A stretch of DNA of 64,000 nt from Isoetes taiwanensis (taxonomy: Eukaryota > Streptophyta > Lycopodiopsida > Isoetales > Isoetaceae). The notes beneath the pieces were generated by a model. The model made no database searches. It worked only from the letters and a program-made list of their open reading frames with translations, and was not told where the DNA came from. A program made the translations under genes and the position numbers. Where the stretch lies: the NCBI GenBank assembly GCA_021234155.1, contig JAJEKV010000003.1, positions 22,535,569-22,599,568 of the forward strand, given 5' to 3'. Positions 11,169-21,026 of the stretch are shown piece after piece (position 1 is the first letter of the stretch; every line of letters begins with the position of its first letter).

Positions 11169-11942
11169 ATGTCCACATGTTTTGGAGCTACATTGCTAAG
11201 TTCTGTTGAAGTATTTCAGGGGATTGGAGGCTTTCAGATATGGAAAGAAAGAATTAAAGAAGTCTTACAATTTGAAGGATTATGGCATATAATTGAGTCT
11301 AATGGTGGTGTTGATGATGAAGCTAGCAGCTCAGCAATAGGAGAGGCTTCAACTGCAAAATCTGGAGAGTCTGCTGCAAAATCTAAAGAGGTAAGTGTTA
11401 GTAGTGATAGAACAAGTGATGACTTAAAAATAAGTCAGGCTAAGGCTATAATTATGTGCAAGGTTGCACCAAGCATAATGCTTAAACTAAGGGATTTGAG
11501 TCCTAGAGATGCTTGGAAGTATTTACTCAAGACATATCAGACGAAAAGCTCATCCCAGATAGATGTTCTGGAAAAGGAAATTAGAAAGATGAGATTTGAT
11601 GAGAAAACTGAGCTGACCACAATGTTCCATAAGTTTGATTCCCTTTGTGCAGATTTAGAGGCAGCAGGGGTAACTATGTCTGTAAGTCATCAAATCTTGG
11701 CAATTTCCAAAATGTTTGCTAATTTTGGGACCTTGGCTACACTAATAAGGACTGTAGCTAGGACGAGGGAAGAGGCTGAGCAGATTGCAAGGACTGAAAT
11801 AGAGCAGAAGTCTGGTGTTGAAAATGAAAATGAGGATGAGGAAGATTCTGCAGAAGTGTTAGTGGTAAAAAAGGGAAAAGCCTATAATGAGTCAATGACA
11901 GAGGTAGGCAACTTGGTCCATGTTTTGGTTGTGGGGAAGTAG
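11169..11942 (+). CDS. gag: Copia Gag, N-terminal capsid part
   Basis: Opens at the first ATG after the primer site (MSTCFGATLL) and runs 257 codons. It shows the copia Gag pattern: an early F-Q-I-W-K-E tryptophan motif, GLWHII, a Ser/Ala-rich acidic linker, then DAWKYLLKTY, IDVLEKEI and a helical region ending in an E-rich tail. The protein packages element RNA into virus-like particles in the cytoplasm. The frame ends at TAG at 11940 within sequence that, one frame over, encodes the first zinc knuckle. A 1-base shift between about 11891 and 11921 therefore separates it from Pol. It could be a programmed shift, but a sequence error or mutation is more likely because most plant copia elements use one ORF. 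Confidence 0.9.
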   Translation: MSTCFGATLLSSVEVFQGIGGFQIWKERIKEVLQFEGLWHIIESNGGVDDEASSSAIGEASTAKSGESAAKSKEVSVSSDRTSDDLKISQAKAIIMCKVAPSIMLKLRDLSPRDAWKYLLKTYQTKSSSQIDVLEKEIRKMRFDEKTELTTMFHKFDSLCADLEAAGVTMSVSHQILAISKMFANFGTLATLIRTVARTREEAEQIARTEIEQKSGVENENEDEEDSAEVLVVKKGKAYNESMTEVGNLVHVLVVGK

Positions 11943-12832
11943 GGCATTTGAAATATAACTGCCCAAGAAGTGGTCAGAATGTGAGGACTTGTTGCACATG
12001 TGGAGGAGTAGGACATGTGGCGTCTAAATGCCCAAGCCCAAAGGACAGTGGCAGGGGCAGGGGCAGGAATAATTGGAATACAAATAGAGGTCGAGGCAGG
12101 AGTGCCAAAGCAGCTAGCACAAATGTTGTTGTTGTAGAATGTGAGGAGGAAGATTCAGAAGAGGAGGTAACAAATACTTTTTCTAATTATTTGAACAAAG
12201 TACAAAATGCTGAAGCATCTTTTGTTGTAGATTCGAGAGCTGAAAGAACAATCATAGGATCTTCAGATTGGCTGACAAGATGTGATAAAGAGCAGAAGAC
12301 AAAGAATATACATTTGGGAGATGGTAGGGTTAAAGAAGTGAAGGCTGGAGGCATGCTGAAATTATTTGATTTGCAAGGAAGACCAGTAGAAATAGAAAAG
12401 GTTCTTTGTGTGCCTTTTATAGTGAAAATTTTGATTTCTGTAAGTCAATTAGTTGACCTTGATTATCAGGTCCTATTTGACAAGCGTGTTTGTAGAGTTG
12501 TGAAAGATAATAAAACATGTTTTTTGGGCAAAAGGGTTAAGGATCTCTTTGAGTTGGATGTTTTTGAAAATGTGCCAGCAGTTAATCATGTATCAATTTC
12601 CAGTTATAAAACTTGGCATGAACGTTTAGGACATACAAATATAAACAATGTGAAAGCTCTGGACAAACTTGGATACATTAATGCCGCCAAAGAAGATCGA
12701 GAAGAATTTTGTTTTATGGGGTTGCATGGTAGGAAAAAGTACTTTCGACTTCCTTTTGGCGGGGAGATTCAAGAGAGCGAAAACACCATTGAACCGGTTC
12801 ATACGCATACATATGTGGCCCACTTAATATAA
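11891..12832 (+). pseudogene. pol: Copia Gag zinc knuckles, protease and pre-integrase
   Basis: The frame is open from 11891. Two CX2CX4HX4C knuckles follow, C-F-G-C-G-E-V-G-H-L-K-Y-N-C at 11921 and C-C-T-C-G-G-V-G-H-V-A-S-K-C about 65 bases later, for RNA binding. The aspartic protease site is present as V-V-D-S-R-A (about 12226-12243), where the family has D-S-G-A. The Gly-to-Arg change should inactivate it. The GAG-pre-integrase segment with W-H-E-R-L-G-H lies near 12616. The frame ends at 12832 after a 1-base shift inside the start of the integrase core, where the first catalytic aspartate of the usual HTD motif is not readable. Confidence 0.85.
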
Positions 12833-13630
12833 GAAGTCTTTCTGGAAAAAGGTATTTCATCATCTTTATAGATGATTTCACTAGAAAAGCAAAATGCTAC
12901 TGTTTAAGAAAAAAATATGAAGCTTTGAAAGCATTTAAAGAATATGTGAATGAAGTAGAAAGAGAAACAGGTACAAAAGTGAAATGTTTAAGATCTGACC
13001 GGGGTGGTGAGTATATCTCAAAGAATTTTAAGGCCTTTTGCATTGAGAAGGGAATTAAAAGACAATTAACATGTAGGTATTCTCCCCAGCAGAATGGGGT
13101 AGCAGAAAGAAAGAATAGAACATGTTTAAATGCAGTCAGTTCTATGCTAAAGCATGCTGGATTACCAAATATGTTGTGGGAAGAGGCATTGAAGACTGCA
13201 ATTTACATACAAAACAGGGTTCCAAGTGCAAGTATTGATGGAGAAATACCTGAGCTGCTGTGGTCTAAACGAATGCCATCATATGAAAGGTTTAGAATCT
13301 ATGGTTGCTTGGCATATGTACACATTCCAGAAGAATTGAGAAATAAATTAGATGACAGGGCCTTGACTGGTTTTTTAATTGGATATGATGAAGAATCTAA
13401 GGCATATAGGTGTTATGTCCCAAGCAGGAGGAAAATAGTGATAAGCAGGGATGTTATATTCTCAGAAGAACAGCTATATAAGGATCTTAAGGATCTGGAT
13501 GTACAAAACAAGAAGAAGACAGTTGAAATGGAAAACACAAATCATAAGTCTGAAATTGATAGTGATGATGATGGGGACTCAGACAAAAAATCACAGGTTG
13601 GCATAGAGGATAATAATCCTGACAAAGAGA
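12815..13630 (+). pseudogene. pol: Copia integrase, interrupted by nested element
   Basis: From C-G-P-L-N-I-R the frame gives F-I-I-F-I-D-D-F-T-R-K, then the second catalytic aspartate in L-R-S-D-R-G-G-E-Y (about 12991) and the catalytic glutamate in Q-N-G-V-A-E-R-K-N-R (about 13093). The C-terminal copia region follows with GCLAYVHIP and V-I-F-S-E-E. The enzyme inserts the cDNA into the host genome. The reading frame runs into the nested LTR element at 13631 and resumes in phase at 16386 after the 5 bp AGAGA repeat. Confidence 0.88.
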
Positions 13631-13804
13631 TGATAGCCTGAGGAAATCCTGAAGGATGAAGGAAAGACAAGGACAGAAGCGTAAGCGCCTACTAGCTCCT
13701 AGAGAGTGAACCGAGAAGAATGAGGCGTGACTATGGCTAATATAGAGTGCCATGTCAGCAACAAGTGATGACTCAGCATGCACAGTCATCATCATACTCT
13801 AACA
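13631..13804 (-). repeat. LTR of the nested element (3' LTR on the minus strand)
   Basis: 174 bp, nearly identical to 16212-16385. Plus-strand ends are tgatagcc and tctaaca. Shared internal text includes actagctcctagagagtg and gaggcgtgactatggc. Differences again sit at CAG-containing words. Confidence 0.9.
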
Positions 13805-13812
13805 TCCCCCCT
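13805..13812 (-). promoter_or_regulatory. Polypurine tract of the nested element
   Basis: Minus strand reads AGGGGGGA directly before the TGTTAGAG start of the LTR, the position where plus-strand DNA synthesis is primed. A second tcccccct near 13865 is a partial duplicate of this border. Confidence 0.75.
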
Positions 13813-15059
13813 GATGATGTGCATGGCTGAAAAAAACAAAACTATAAATCCTAGGGCTAACATCCCCCCTGAGATGTTACATGTCCTAAAATTCAGCATA
13901 TAAAGCAAGCTCAACCACATAAGTAACCATGGGTGCCACTGAAACTTGGTTTTAAACCATATTTTTCTGCCTCTGTACCATTCTCGTGTCTTTGTGATGT
14001 AGACATTCATACTAATTGATATAAGATCCAAAGATGGGACCGATAACCCATATCAACAATATATATCTTCGCAGCGGCATATACCTTTCTCAAAAAATCT
14101 GATTCATTGCTATGGTAGAACTCACAAATCACATCCGACAATCTTCCAATCATATCAAGATCATACAAATCCAATGAATTATTGTTTGAAGATTCGATTG
14201 ATCCACCCCAAAACCGCTCTAGTAGACTTTCAAGAGAGTGACTTGTATGGTCATATATATCAAGAATAATTAATACCGATTCTCACATGCAAGCATCCGT
14301 AATTTACCTTTAGCCTATTGGTGAATCCCCGCAATACCGTGGTAAGAAATATACCCCAAACAAATATCCAAGTTAGAATGATCCTCCACCTTCCCATCAT
14401 GTGTGCAAGCAAATGGAATATGTAGATGAATATAAAGTGGAAAATCGACTTCATGTTTACTAACCTTGGTGATTATGGAACTAAAACCAAAGATTCTCGC
14501 TCATATATATCCATGCAAGGAAGTTGAAGAACCAACTCATCTTTGAAATCTGCAGATACACTTGATGCTCAAATATTTCATCCCTATGCTCATGCAGACA
14601 AGCCACATGCAAATCATCTTGTTCAGATTCAACTATAACATCTTGGTCTTGTTCTAAATCAGTAGGTGCAACTGTTTCCATATATGAATTATTTTGACCT
14701 TTGTCGTACATGATCTTCTAGGAGACATAAACTAGTGAGAGCATCCGGCGCCCAGGCTTCCATGGCTTATTTTCCAGCCTAACCTTTGCAAAGATACTCG
14801 ATATGGACATGAAGATAAATCAAATCAACCTCAAGATAATCATCATATTTACCTTCACAGAGCTGAAATTCTTGTGAAAAATGGGAAACATCATAGCTTT
14901 TCAGCAAATTCATATTGTCTTTGACAATAAAAACCATATCGGACTGCTCGCTTGATCCATGCAAAGATGCTCTTCTTCATCTTGTAATCACCATGGCACA
15001 ACGCTCCAAGAACTCCTTCTTGAACAATTTCAAGATCATCTCTCATGTCCGCCATAACG

Positions 15060-15410
15060 ATCTATCTCAAATTTAAACTCCAATGAATCCACCATAGTTC
15101 CTTAGAACTAGAGAACACATCTAATACCCAAGGATGTATTTCTTTATCAATTGCCGCTTAATAGTACTCAAAGCAATTTCATCTATCGCATCAAAATTGT
15201 CCTTGTCTTCTCGTGATCTCTAACCGTGTATGCTTCCCAAGAACAATATCCAAATGTTCCCGCCCATAGGAGTAAAGAAGCTTATGCATGAAAATTTTCC
15301 AGCTAGAATAATTTTCATGTGCTAAGAACTCAAATGAAGCCCAATCATATGCTTTGATGGCATCTGCCCGTAGAAGTCCATAGATCCACCCAAAGATACG
15401 GTCCTACTAT
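15060..15410 (-). pseudogene. gag: Partial copia-type Gag in the nested element
   Basis: Minus-strand translation across two frames gives A-Y-D-W-A-S-F-E-F-L-A-H-E-N-Y-S-S-W-K, then L-L-Y-S-Y-G-R-E-H-L-D-I-V, then D-E-I-A-L-S-T-I-K. After a shift comes H-P-W-V-L-D-V-F-S-S-S-K-E-L-W-W. The N-Y-x-x-W-K motif, the D-x-x-A-L-x-x-I-K helix and the K-E-L-W-W end are the order seen in copia Gag proteins. The distal copy (45546-45728) keeps the same N-Y-S-S-W-K segment. Nothing after it resembles pol. Frameshifts coincide with copy-to-copy differences, so the intact reading frame is not certain. Confidence 0.5.
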
Positions 15411-16211
15411 TGATCTATATGCTTTTGATTATCAATAACCGTAGTGCAAATAATCGCACAAATGCTAGCATAGACGCCCGCATCCTAGCCCAAACTTGAG
15501 ATCCGGAAATAATCAAGGTTCCCAAACTTGAGATCCGCACAACAAAGTTGAGATCCGCAAGAACTCGTGCCGCAAAATCCAGATCCAACCAAATTCAGAG
15601 CCAAATCGAGCTCCAAGTTCTAAATTCGGTGCCCCTCTGTCAGAATTCCAAGTGTGGCCCTATCCGACCAACAAAAATAGAACGCACCTTTTTTTTTTTC
15701 TCCCGATAAGCCACGAACCAAAATAATTGTGCCCACCATGCAATATATCTCCGATTATACAAATTTATTGTCGATTTGCCATATGGCACAAATCCGACTC
15801 AAAATATCTTCGCACGTAAATCCGACCCTTTTAGGGTTCTAACCTTCGATCCGCAAGATCCGCATGCTAAAAACACCGATCCGAAAGCAAATCCTTCATA
15901 TTCTTCTTCAACCTTGTGGTGTAGATCCGCACAAAATCCATTACAATGCAAAGAACGCCATTCGTGAGCTTTGCTCCTTTGCAGCCAATTGATCTTGCAA
16001 GGAATCTTGCCAAGAAATTGACTCGAGTTTCACTCGATCTAATCCATCCCGCATTTCTAGAGCATCCAGATCAAGAGATCTCGTAACATCCGTGTGTCAA
16101 TCGCACCAAGCCTTTGAGAGCTTAACTTCCAAGTCAAAAAACTCACCGAGAATTTTGAAGATCAACCGTGATCGACTTGCTAACCTCCCCCTTCGATCGG
16201 CCTCGATACCA

Positions 16212-16385
16212 TGATAGCCCCGAGGAAACTCAAGGATGAAGGAAAGACAAGGACGTAAGCGTAAGCACCTACTAGCTCCTAGAGAGTGAACCGAGAAGAA
16301 TGAGGCGTGACTATGGCTAATATAGAGTGCCATGTCAAGAACAAGTGATGACTCAAAGATGCACAAATATCATCATACTCTAACA
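16212..16385 (-). repeat. LTR of the nested element (5' LTR on the minus strand)
   Basis: 174 bp partner of 13631-13804, followed on the minus strand by the primer-site-like TGGTATCGAGGCC at 16199-16211. Distal partners are 43986-44157 and 46520-46690. Confidence 0.9.
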
Positions 16386-17330
16386 AGAGATAGTACAAGA
16401 AGAAATTATTGTTAGTAAACAAAGGAAAAGGATGTCCAAGCGTAAAGACTTAAAAAAAGAATTGGCGCACAAAGGAATTAAGGTTGATGAGCTTGGAAGG
16501 GAGGCTGATGGAAAAGCAAGAGATTAGAGATAGTAGTAGAAGAAGTGGTCCCACATTTGATGGCCGTAATGGACAATGATGTGCCACACACACCTATGAA
16601 GAAGCAATAAATGATAAAAACAACAAATATTGGCAAAATGCCATGAATGAAGAGATGTTAGCTTTTAAACGATCGAGACATTTGAAGTAGTTAACAGCCG
16701 AGGGAGAAGAATATTGTGGGAAACAGATGGATTTTAAGATAAAAGATCTTCCGTGATGGATCAAAAAATTTAAGGCTAGACTTGTTGTTCGTGGATTTAC
16801 ATAGCAAAAGGGAGTTGATTATAATGACACGCACTCATCAATAGTGAAATTATCCAAAGATAAGAATTATGCTAGCACCGCCAACTCAATGAACCGGAAA
16901 TTCATCATATGGATGTTAGTACCGCATTTCTAAATGCAGAGTTGGAGAAAGAAATTTACATGAAGCCACCCTTAGGATTTGAAGAGAAGAAAGATAAAAT
17001 ATGGAGGTTAAAGAGGGCAAGATACCTGGACTTAAACAATCACCTAGAGCATGGTATACATGTATGGATAAATATCTCACGTAATGGGATTTGGAAAGCT
17101 GAATGGAGATGGGAATTTGTATGTATTCAAGCAAAGATGATCATTTTTGTCTCATTGCACTTTATGTAGATGATTGCGTTATGTTCTCTAATAATTTGGA
17201 TTGCTTGGAAATGTGCAAGAAATTAGTTAAATCCAGATTTAAGATGACAGACCTTGGAGAGTTGAAGAAGTTCTTAGGGATTAAGGTGATCGAAATAGAG
17301 AGGAGTGAGTCAAGTTGATTATGTGCAAGC
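16386..17330 (+). pseudogene. pol: Copia reverse transcriptase, frameshifted
   Basis: Pol resumes with IVQEEIIVSKQRKR. The RT core shows H-H-M-D-V-S-T-A-F-L-N-A-E-L (first catalytic aspartate, about 16912), I-Y-M-K-P-P-L-G-F, G-L-K-Q-S-P-R-A-W-Y in a shifted frame near 17040, and the catalytic Y-V-D-D in L-Y-V-D-D-C-V-M-F at about 17162-17182. L-G-E-L-K-K-F-L-G-I follows. The segment 16540-16900 is broken by stops and shifts in several frames. It would reverse-transcribe element RNA, but as written it is dead. Confidence 0.85.
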
Positions 17331-17557
17331 CGTGCTTGAGAGATTTAAAATGGTTGAATGTAATATAGTAGGTACTCCTCTCGATCCCGTGACATAAGAT
17401 CAGCAAGAAAATGTGCCCCTCAAACCGAGGAAGAGATTGAATATATGAAAGGTTCCATACAGAAAGTTTAATTGGTTGTTTGTTACATCTATCGTGGGCT
17501 ACAAGACCCGACATTGCTTTTGGCAAATAATTTATTAAGTAGATATAACAACAACCT

Positions 17558-18071
17558 GTGGAGACAAAGATCAAGCAAGCAAATAAACGTGTTCTAAGGT
17601 ATTTGAAAGGAACAATAGATCAGGGAATAATATTTAGAGACAGAGGATGCATCATTGAGGGATTTGCGTGCATGCACCGGGGTGGGGATGTGGATCAAAG
17701 ACATTCAACATCAGGTTATGTAGTTCTGATTGGAAAAAATCCAGTAAGCTGGAAATGTAAAAACCAGAGCACAGTGGCATTATCTAGTGCAGAGGCTGAA
17801 TATACAGCCATAACTTTAGCATCTAAGGAAATCATATGGATAAGAAGACTTTTAGTCGAAACATATTGAGATGAAACAACATTTCATAAGAGAGATGGTG
17901 CAAAGAAAAATGATAGCAGTTAAGTATGTTTCTACAGAAAGACAATTAGCAGATATATTGACTAAGGCTCTAAGGGAACCTAGATTTAACATGTTAAAAA
18001 ATCTGTTAAGTGTTCAGAGAATAGAAGGAAGAAGAAGTGGTAAAGAAGAAATAATGGTCGAAAAAAATTAG
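17558..18071 (+). pseudogene. pol: Copia RNase H and C-terminus
   Basis: Open from 17558 with RVLRYLKGT, then G-D-V-D-Q-R-H-S-T-S-G-Y and the very typical A-L-S-S-A-E-A-E-Y-T-A (about 17785-17815), giving the RNase H acidic residues. After a 1-2 base shift near 17869 the tail continues as H-F-I-R-E-M-V, V-K-Y-V-S-T-E-R-Q-L-A-D-I-L-T-K to 18071. This domain degrades the RNA strand during cDNA synthesis. The region between 17330 and 17558 (connection domain) is frameshifted. Confidence 0.88.
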
Positions 18072-18205
18072 GTCTGCGGGCAGCTATTACCCGGACCTCG
18101 CCACGCACACCGTGGAACCTCGTGGAACCCCAAAAATTTTGCCGATTAGGGTTTCGCGCCGATTTTTAAGTTTACAATCATGAGTTCAATCCAGGAATAT
18201 TCAAT

Positions 18206-18215
18206 GATGGGGAAG
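18206..18215 (+). promoter_or_regulatory. Copia polypurine tract
   Basis: The sequence gatggggaag lies immediately before the TGTAGAATT start of the 3' LTR and would prime plus-strand synthesis. The same border recurs before the LTRs at 48709 and 50551. Confidence 0.85.
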
Positions 18216-18613
18216 TGTAGAATTATATGTGCTATGGTTTTTATAAACCATAGAGAAGCTAATGGTTATTGAATATTATTGTTTGGTAATGGTTCGATGA
18301 TTTTGAATCTTACCATTAAGCATATTTCTCGATAACCCTAAATTCTAGCCTCGGTGAACAAGATCCCGGGCCGTGGAAAACAAAAGCTTTGATCTAGCTT
18401 CCGATTAGATCAACGAGTGGATATGATGATGGGGTTGCCGATTTCGGTGATCCCCTAATATATTTAAGCAAAGAGTTCACATTGTACGCATAAAGTGCAT
18501 TGATTGTGAGAATGAATTGAATTGCATATTCATTTTTGGCTATAGTTCAATTGTGTGACATTGATGCAATAGGATAAGGTATTGTAGTCGGGCTGATAAA
18601 TTATTATCTTTCA
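18216..18613 (+). repeat. Copia 3' LTR (398 bp)
   Basis: Same ends as the 5' LTR, followed by the AGCAT target-site duplication. It differs from the 5' LTR at a small number of places, several of them CAG words (cagtatccc becomes caagatccc, ccaggtgg becomes ccgtgg). Confidence 0.93.
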
Positions 18614-18899
18614 AGCATCGCTTCATCCCCTTGCACGTAGACGATGAGTTCTCGCAGTGTTGTCTCTATTCAAGCATGGTATGAAGCGGTCACCTACTAT
18701 CTTGGCCCAATTTTCGTGCAAAGTTCCCGCTTCTCGTTGGGATGTATCTCTATGGGAGAATATCGCAAAAATTTGCCTCTTATAGTGCAAGGTGGTGTTG
18801 TCCGAAAGGGTGCCATGGTCATGAAAATATTCACAAAGGCAAGCACTTTGTCGGGTTGATGAAAATATTCACAAAGGCAAGCACTTTGTCGGGCAGTCG

Positions 18900-19330
18900 C
18901 ATATGGCGATGGCTTTGGGATAGGTTGCTCCACCCTAAAGTCTCTCGACTATGGTGGCGGGTTATCCACAAAAGCCCGCAGGTTAATGCCTTCGACATCA
19001 CTATGATCCTCGTGATACGCAAGATGCCCGCCTGCCTTTTCGTGACGCTGAGACTCTTGAGCATTGTCTCTTTGATTGTTCTGAGGTTCAACCAGCGTGG
19101 TCCTGGCTACAAGGTTTATTTAAAAGTACATTGGACTGCCGATGCATCCTCTTGGCGTCCTATCCCAATGCATGGCCTCCAGCTAAACAAAGGGCATTCC
19201 ATCTTGGTTCTCGGTTGGCTCCTATGGTCAATATGGGACCATCGCAGACACCACATCTTTCGTGGCATTAATTCATTTGCATGCAAGTGTTATTACGGGA
19301 CCCGTAAAAAGATATTGATGTACCGAAGGA
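18900..19330 (+). pseudogene. zf-RVT (reverse transcriptase zinc-binding) fragment
   Basis: Reads I-W-R-W-L-W-D, then H-P-K-V-S-R-L-W-W-R-V. In the next frame it gives D-A-E-T-L-E-H-C-L-F-D-C-S-E-V-Q-P-A-W-S-W-L, then W-L-L-W-S-I-W-D-H-R-R-H-H-I-F. The order P-K-V..W-R, E-H-x-L-F-D-C, W-S-W-L and W-S-I-W is the signature of the zf-RVT domain found at the end of plant LINE ORF2 and in LINE-derived genes. Frameshifts coincide with copy differences. It functions, when intact, as part of the RT polyprotein's nucleic-acid binding tail. Confidence 0.65.
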
Positions 19331-19775
19331 AGTACAACACATATTTATCCCTTATGAATCCTCCCCCGAGAAACAGAGGATTTTGTATTTTCTCGAACAC
19401 CTAAGATTTGGGAAAGGGGAGGGTTTCCCTAGCACTCTCCCATCTTCGCATCTTGATTAAGTGGAAGAATGCGGTATCATATGGTTGCAACACCGTGGTT
19501 AAATATCGATGGAATAGTTGTAATGGGCACAAGCAAAGAATTTCCTCCGCTAAGGAAGGTGACAGACAACGTTACGGAGATCCTCAAGAATGTCACTTAT
19601 GTTTCGTGAGTTGTTGGGTTACAAGAAAGGTGGCTACCGATGGATGTCAACATTACAAAGGTGTCAAAGATCTATCAATTTCTAGGTCAAGACGCCCGCT
19701 AAAAGCGTAGATAAGACCGAATGAGTAACGCCGTGGCTAAAGCGTTTTAGCCAATTCTTAGAAATCCATCAGCCC

Positions 19776-19915
19776 AAGAAGATTCAATTCTTCATATGGA
19801 TGGCCCTTGAAGGGGGGCTAAGTACAAATGTGAGTTTATATAACAGGGGTATAACAGATGTAGACAAATGCTCATTTGGATGTTCGGTTCGGGAATCCAT
19901 TGGGCATCGATGATC
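19776..19915 (+). pseudogene. Second zf-RVT-like fragment
   Basis: Open frame K-K-I-Q-F-F-I-W-M-A-L-E-G-G-L-S-T-N, followed by D-K-C-S-F-G-C and R-E-S-I-G-H. This is again the zf-RVT layout (K-I-Q-F-F-I-W .. L-x-T .. C-x-x-x-C .. E-x-x-x-H). It is distinct in sequence from the fragment at 18900. Either two different LINE ends are juxtaposed here or the domain is duplicated. Confidence 0.6.
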
Positions 19916-21026
19916 ATGGTTGGATCATGATCTTTGCCCCATGATCATGGAGTACCGACATTGGGTTAGCCCCATCATTCGCTTGTTTGTCCTCGAATTA
20001 GAATGGTCATGACCGATATTGATCTCGATAGAAGTCGTATTGATGCCTCACTTGTGAACATTGCTCTTTAGCTGGTCCGGAAATACCATTGTGGTTTATG
20101 CATTGAAGGGCTTGAGATTTCTATTGCAAAACTAAAAACATGTTTAATCTGAAGTAGCATTGATGGGTTTATCGCACCATAGGCGTAAGGGTAGGAGATA
20201 TAACAAAATACTTGATAGACTAGGTGCTTTGAAGGATTCTATTCCTTCTTTGGATGCATTCGCTCAACAAGGATGGGATAAAGGAAAATGATGCCGACAA
20301 TGTTGCTGCAAATGTGGCAGTTATTTAATGTTAACTATATCGAGTATCAAGTGGGGGTTCTAGGTGTGGAAAAGGAGTTGCCTCTCTCTATAGTACCTTT
20401 CCCTTTGGAGAAGATTCGTGATCCCCATATAGTATCCACATGGTGGGGAGAAAAGATGATGCTCTCTTGAGTAATCGCATTGGTAAAACCCTCCACATTT
20501 AGCTGTAATTGCTCTCTATCTTCCTCTACATGGGACCACGCCTTTTATATTATAATTTAATCTAATCTCCCTCAAAAAGAAGAAAAACAATTAACGCAAA
20601 CTATGCTCACAAAATTTTAATACAAACTATCCTTCGATTGTGAAGATCCTAGAGCATACATTATTATCCGTGTTGGACAGCTAAGATTCATAAAAGACAT
20701 TAATAGCAATCAGCCCCTAGATAAGCATATTGCAGTGTCCATGCCATACTTCTAGCATTATGTGAGGTTTATAGTCGAGAACTTAACCCAATTCCATTAC
20801 TATAGAAAACAAAATCTACCATCAACATTTATGCTAAGTTCATCTATTGCTCGAATCAATCAACCTAATGGTAGATCCGTTTATGTTTGTTCTTGCTGGT
20901 CATGAATGGAACTATAAGCCCAAAGAGTATCTCGTCAAGCTTGATAAGTTCATACATATAATGAACAATGGAAAGGGAAATAAATGAATCACATTCATTT
21001 AGTTTGTTTTTATATGTTTTTACGTG

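Larger units (their letters stand above)
13626..16390 (-). mobile_element. Nested gag-only LTR retrotransposon (TR-GAG/LARD-like), proximal copy
   Basis: The element is 13631-16385 on the minus strand inside copia pol, flanked by the 5 bp duplication AGAGA (13626-13630 and 16386-16390). Its 174 bp terminal repeats begin TGTTAGAG and end CTATCA on the minus strand. Directly inside are a primer site, TGGTATCGAGGCC, one CAG-type change from the tRNA-Met sequence, and a polypurine tract, AGGGGGGA. The 2.4 kb interior has no protease, integrase or RT signal but carries a piece of copia-type Gag. Such elements depend on another copia element's enzymes. Both copies of the large duplication carry it. 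Confidence 0.88.
10743..18618 (+). mobile_element. Ty1/copia LTR retrotransposon with a nested LTR element (proximal copy)
   Basis: The element proper is 10748-18613, flanked by a 5 bp target-site duplication AGCAT at 10743-10747 and 18614-18618. LTRs of 397 and 398 bp begin TGTAGAATT and end CTTTCA. The order is LTR, initiator-Met primer site, Gag, zinc knuckles, protease, integrase, reverse transcriptase, RNase H, polypurine tract, LTR. That domain order with integrase before RT defines copia. Removing the nested 2755 bp element plus one 5 bp repeat leaves about 5.1 kb, a usual length for the family. Several frameshifts make it non-autonomous as written. Confidence 0.93.
18619..20588 (+). 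mobile_element. LINE 3' remnant with zf-RVT segments, A-rich tail
   Basis: Starts at the copia target site and ends ctaatctccctcaaaaagaagaaaaac, an A-rich LINE-style 3' tail, right before the repeat that also opens the window. Inside are two cysteine/histidine segments typical of the C-terminus of plant LINE ORF2. The rest is stop-laden. Copies occur at 49101-50389 (truncated) and 50951-52918. This element was present before copia landed at its left edge. Confidence 0.65.

Noticed and set aside
18831-18890. Short tandem repeat gaaaatattcacaaaggcaa as a functional array
   Set aside because: Two copies only, also present in 51150-51215. It is a small local duplication in the LINE remnant.
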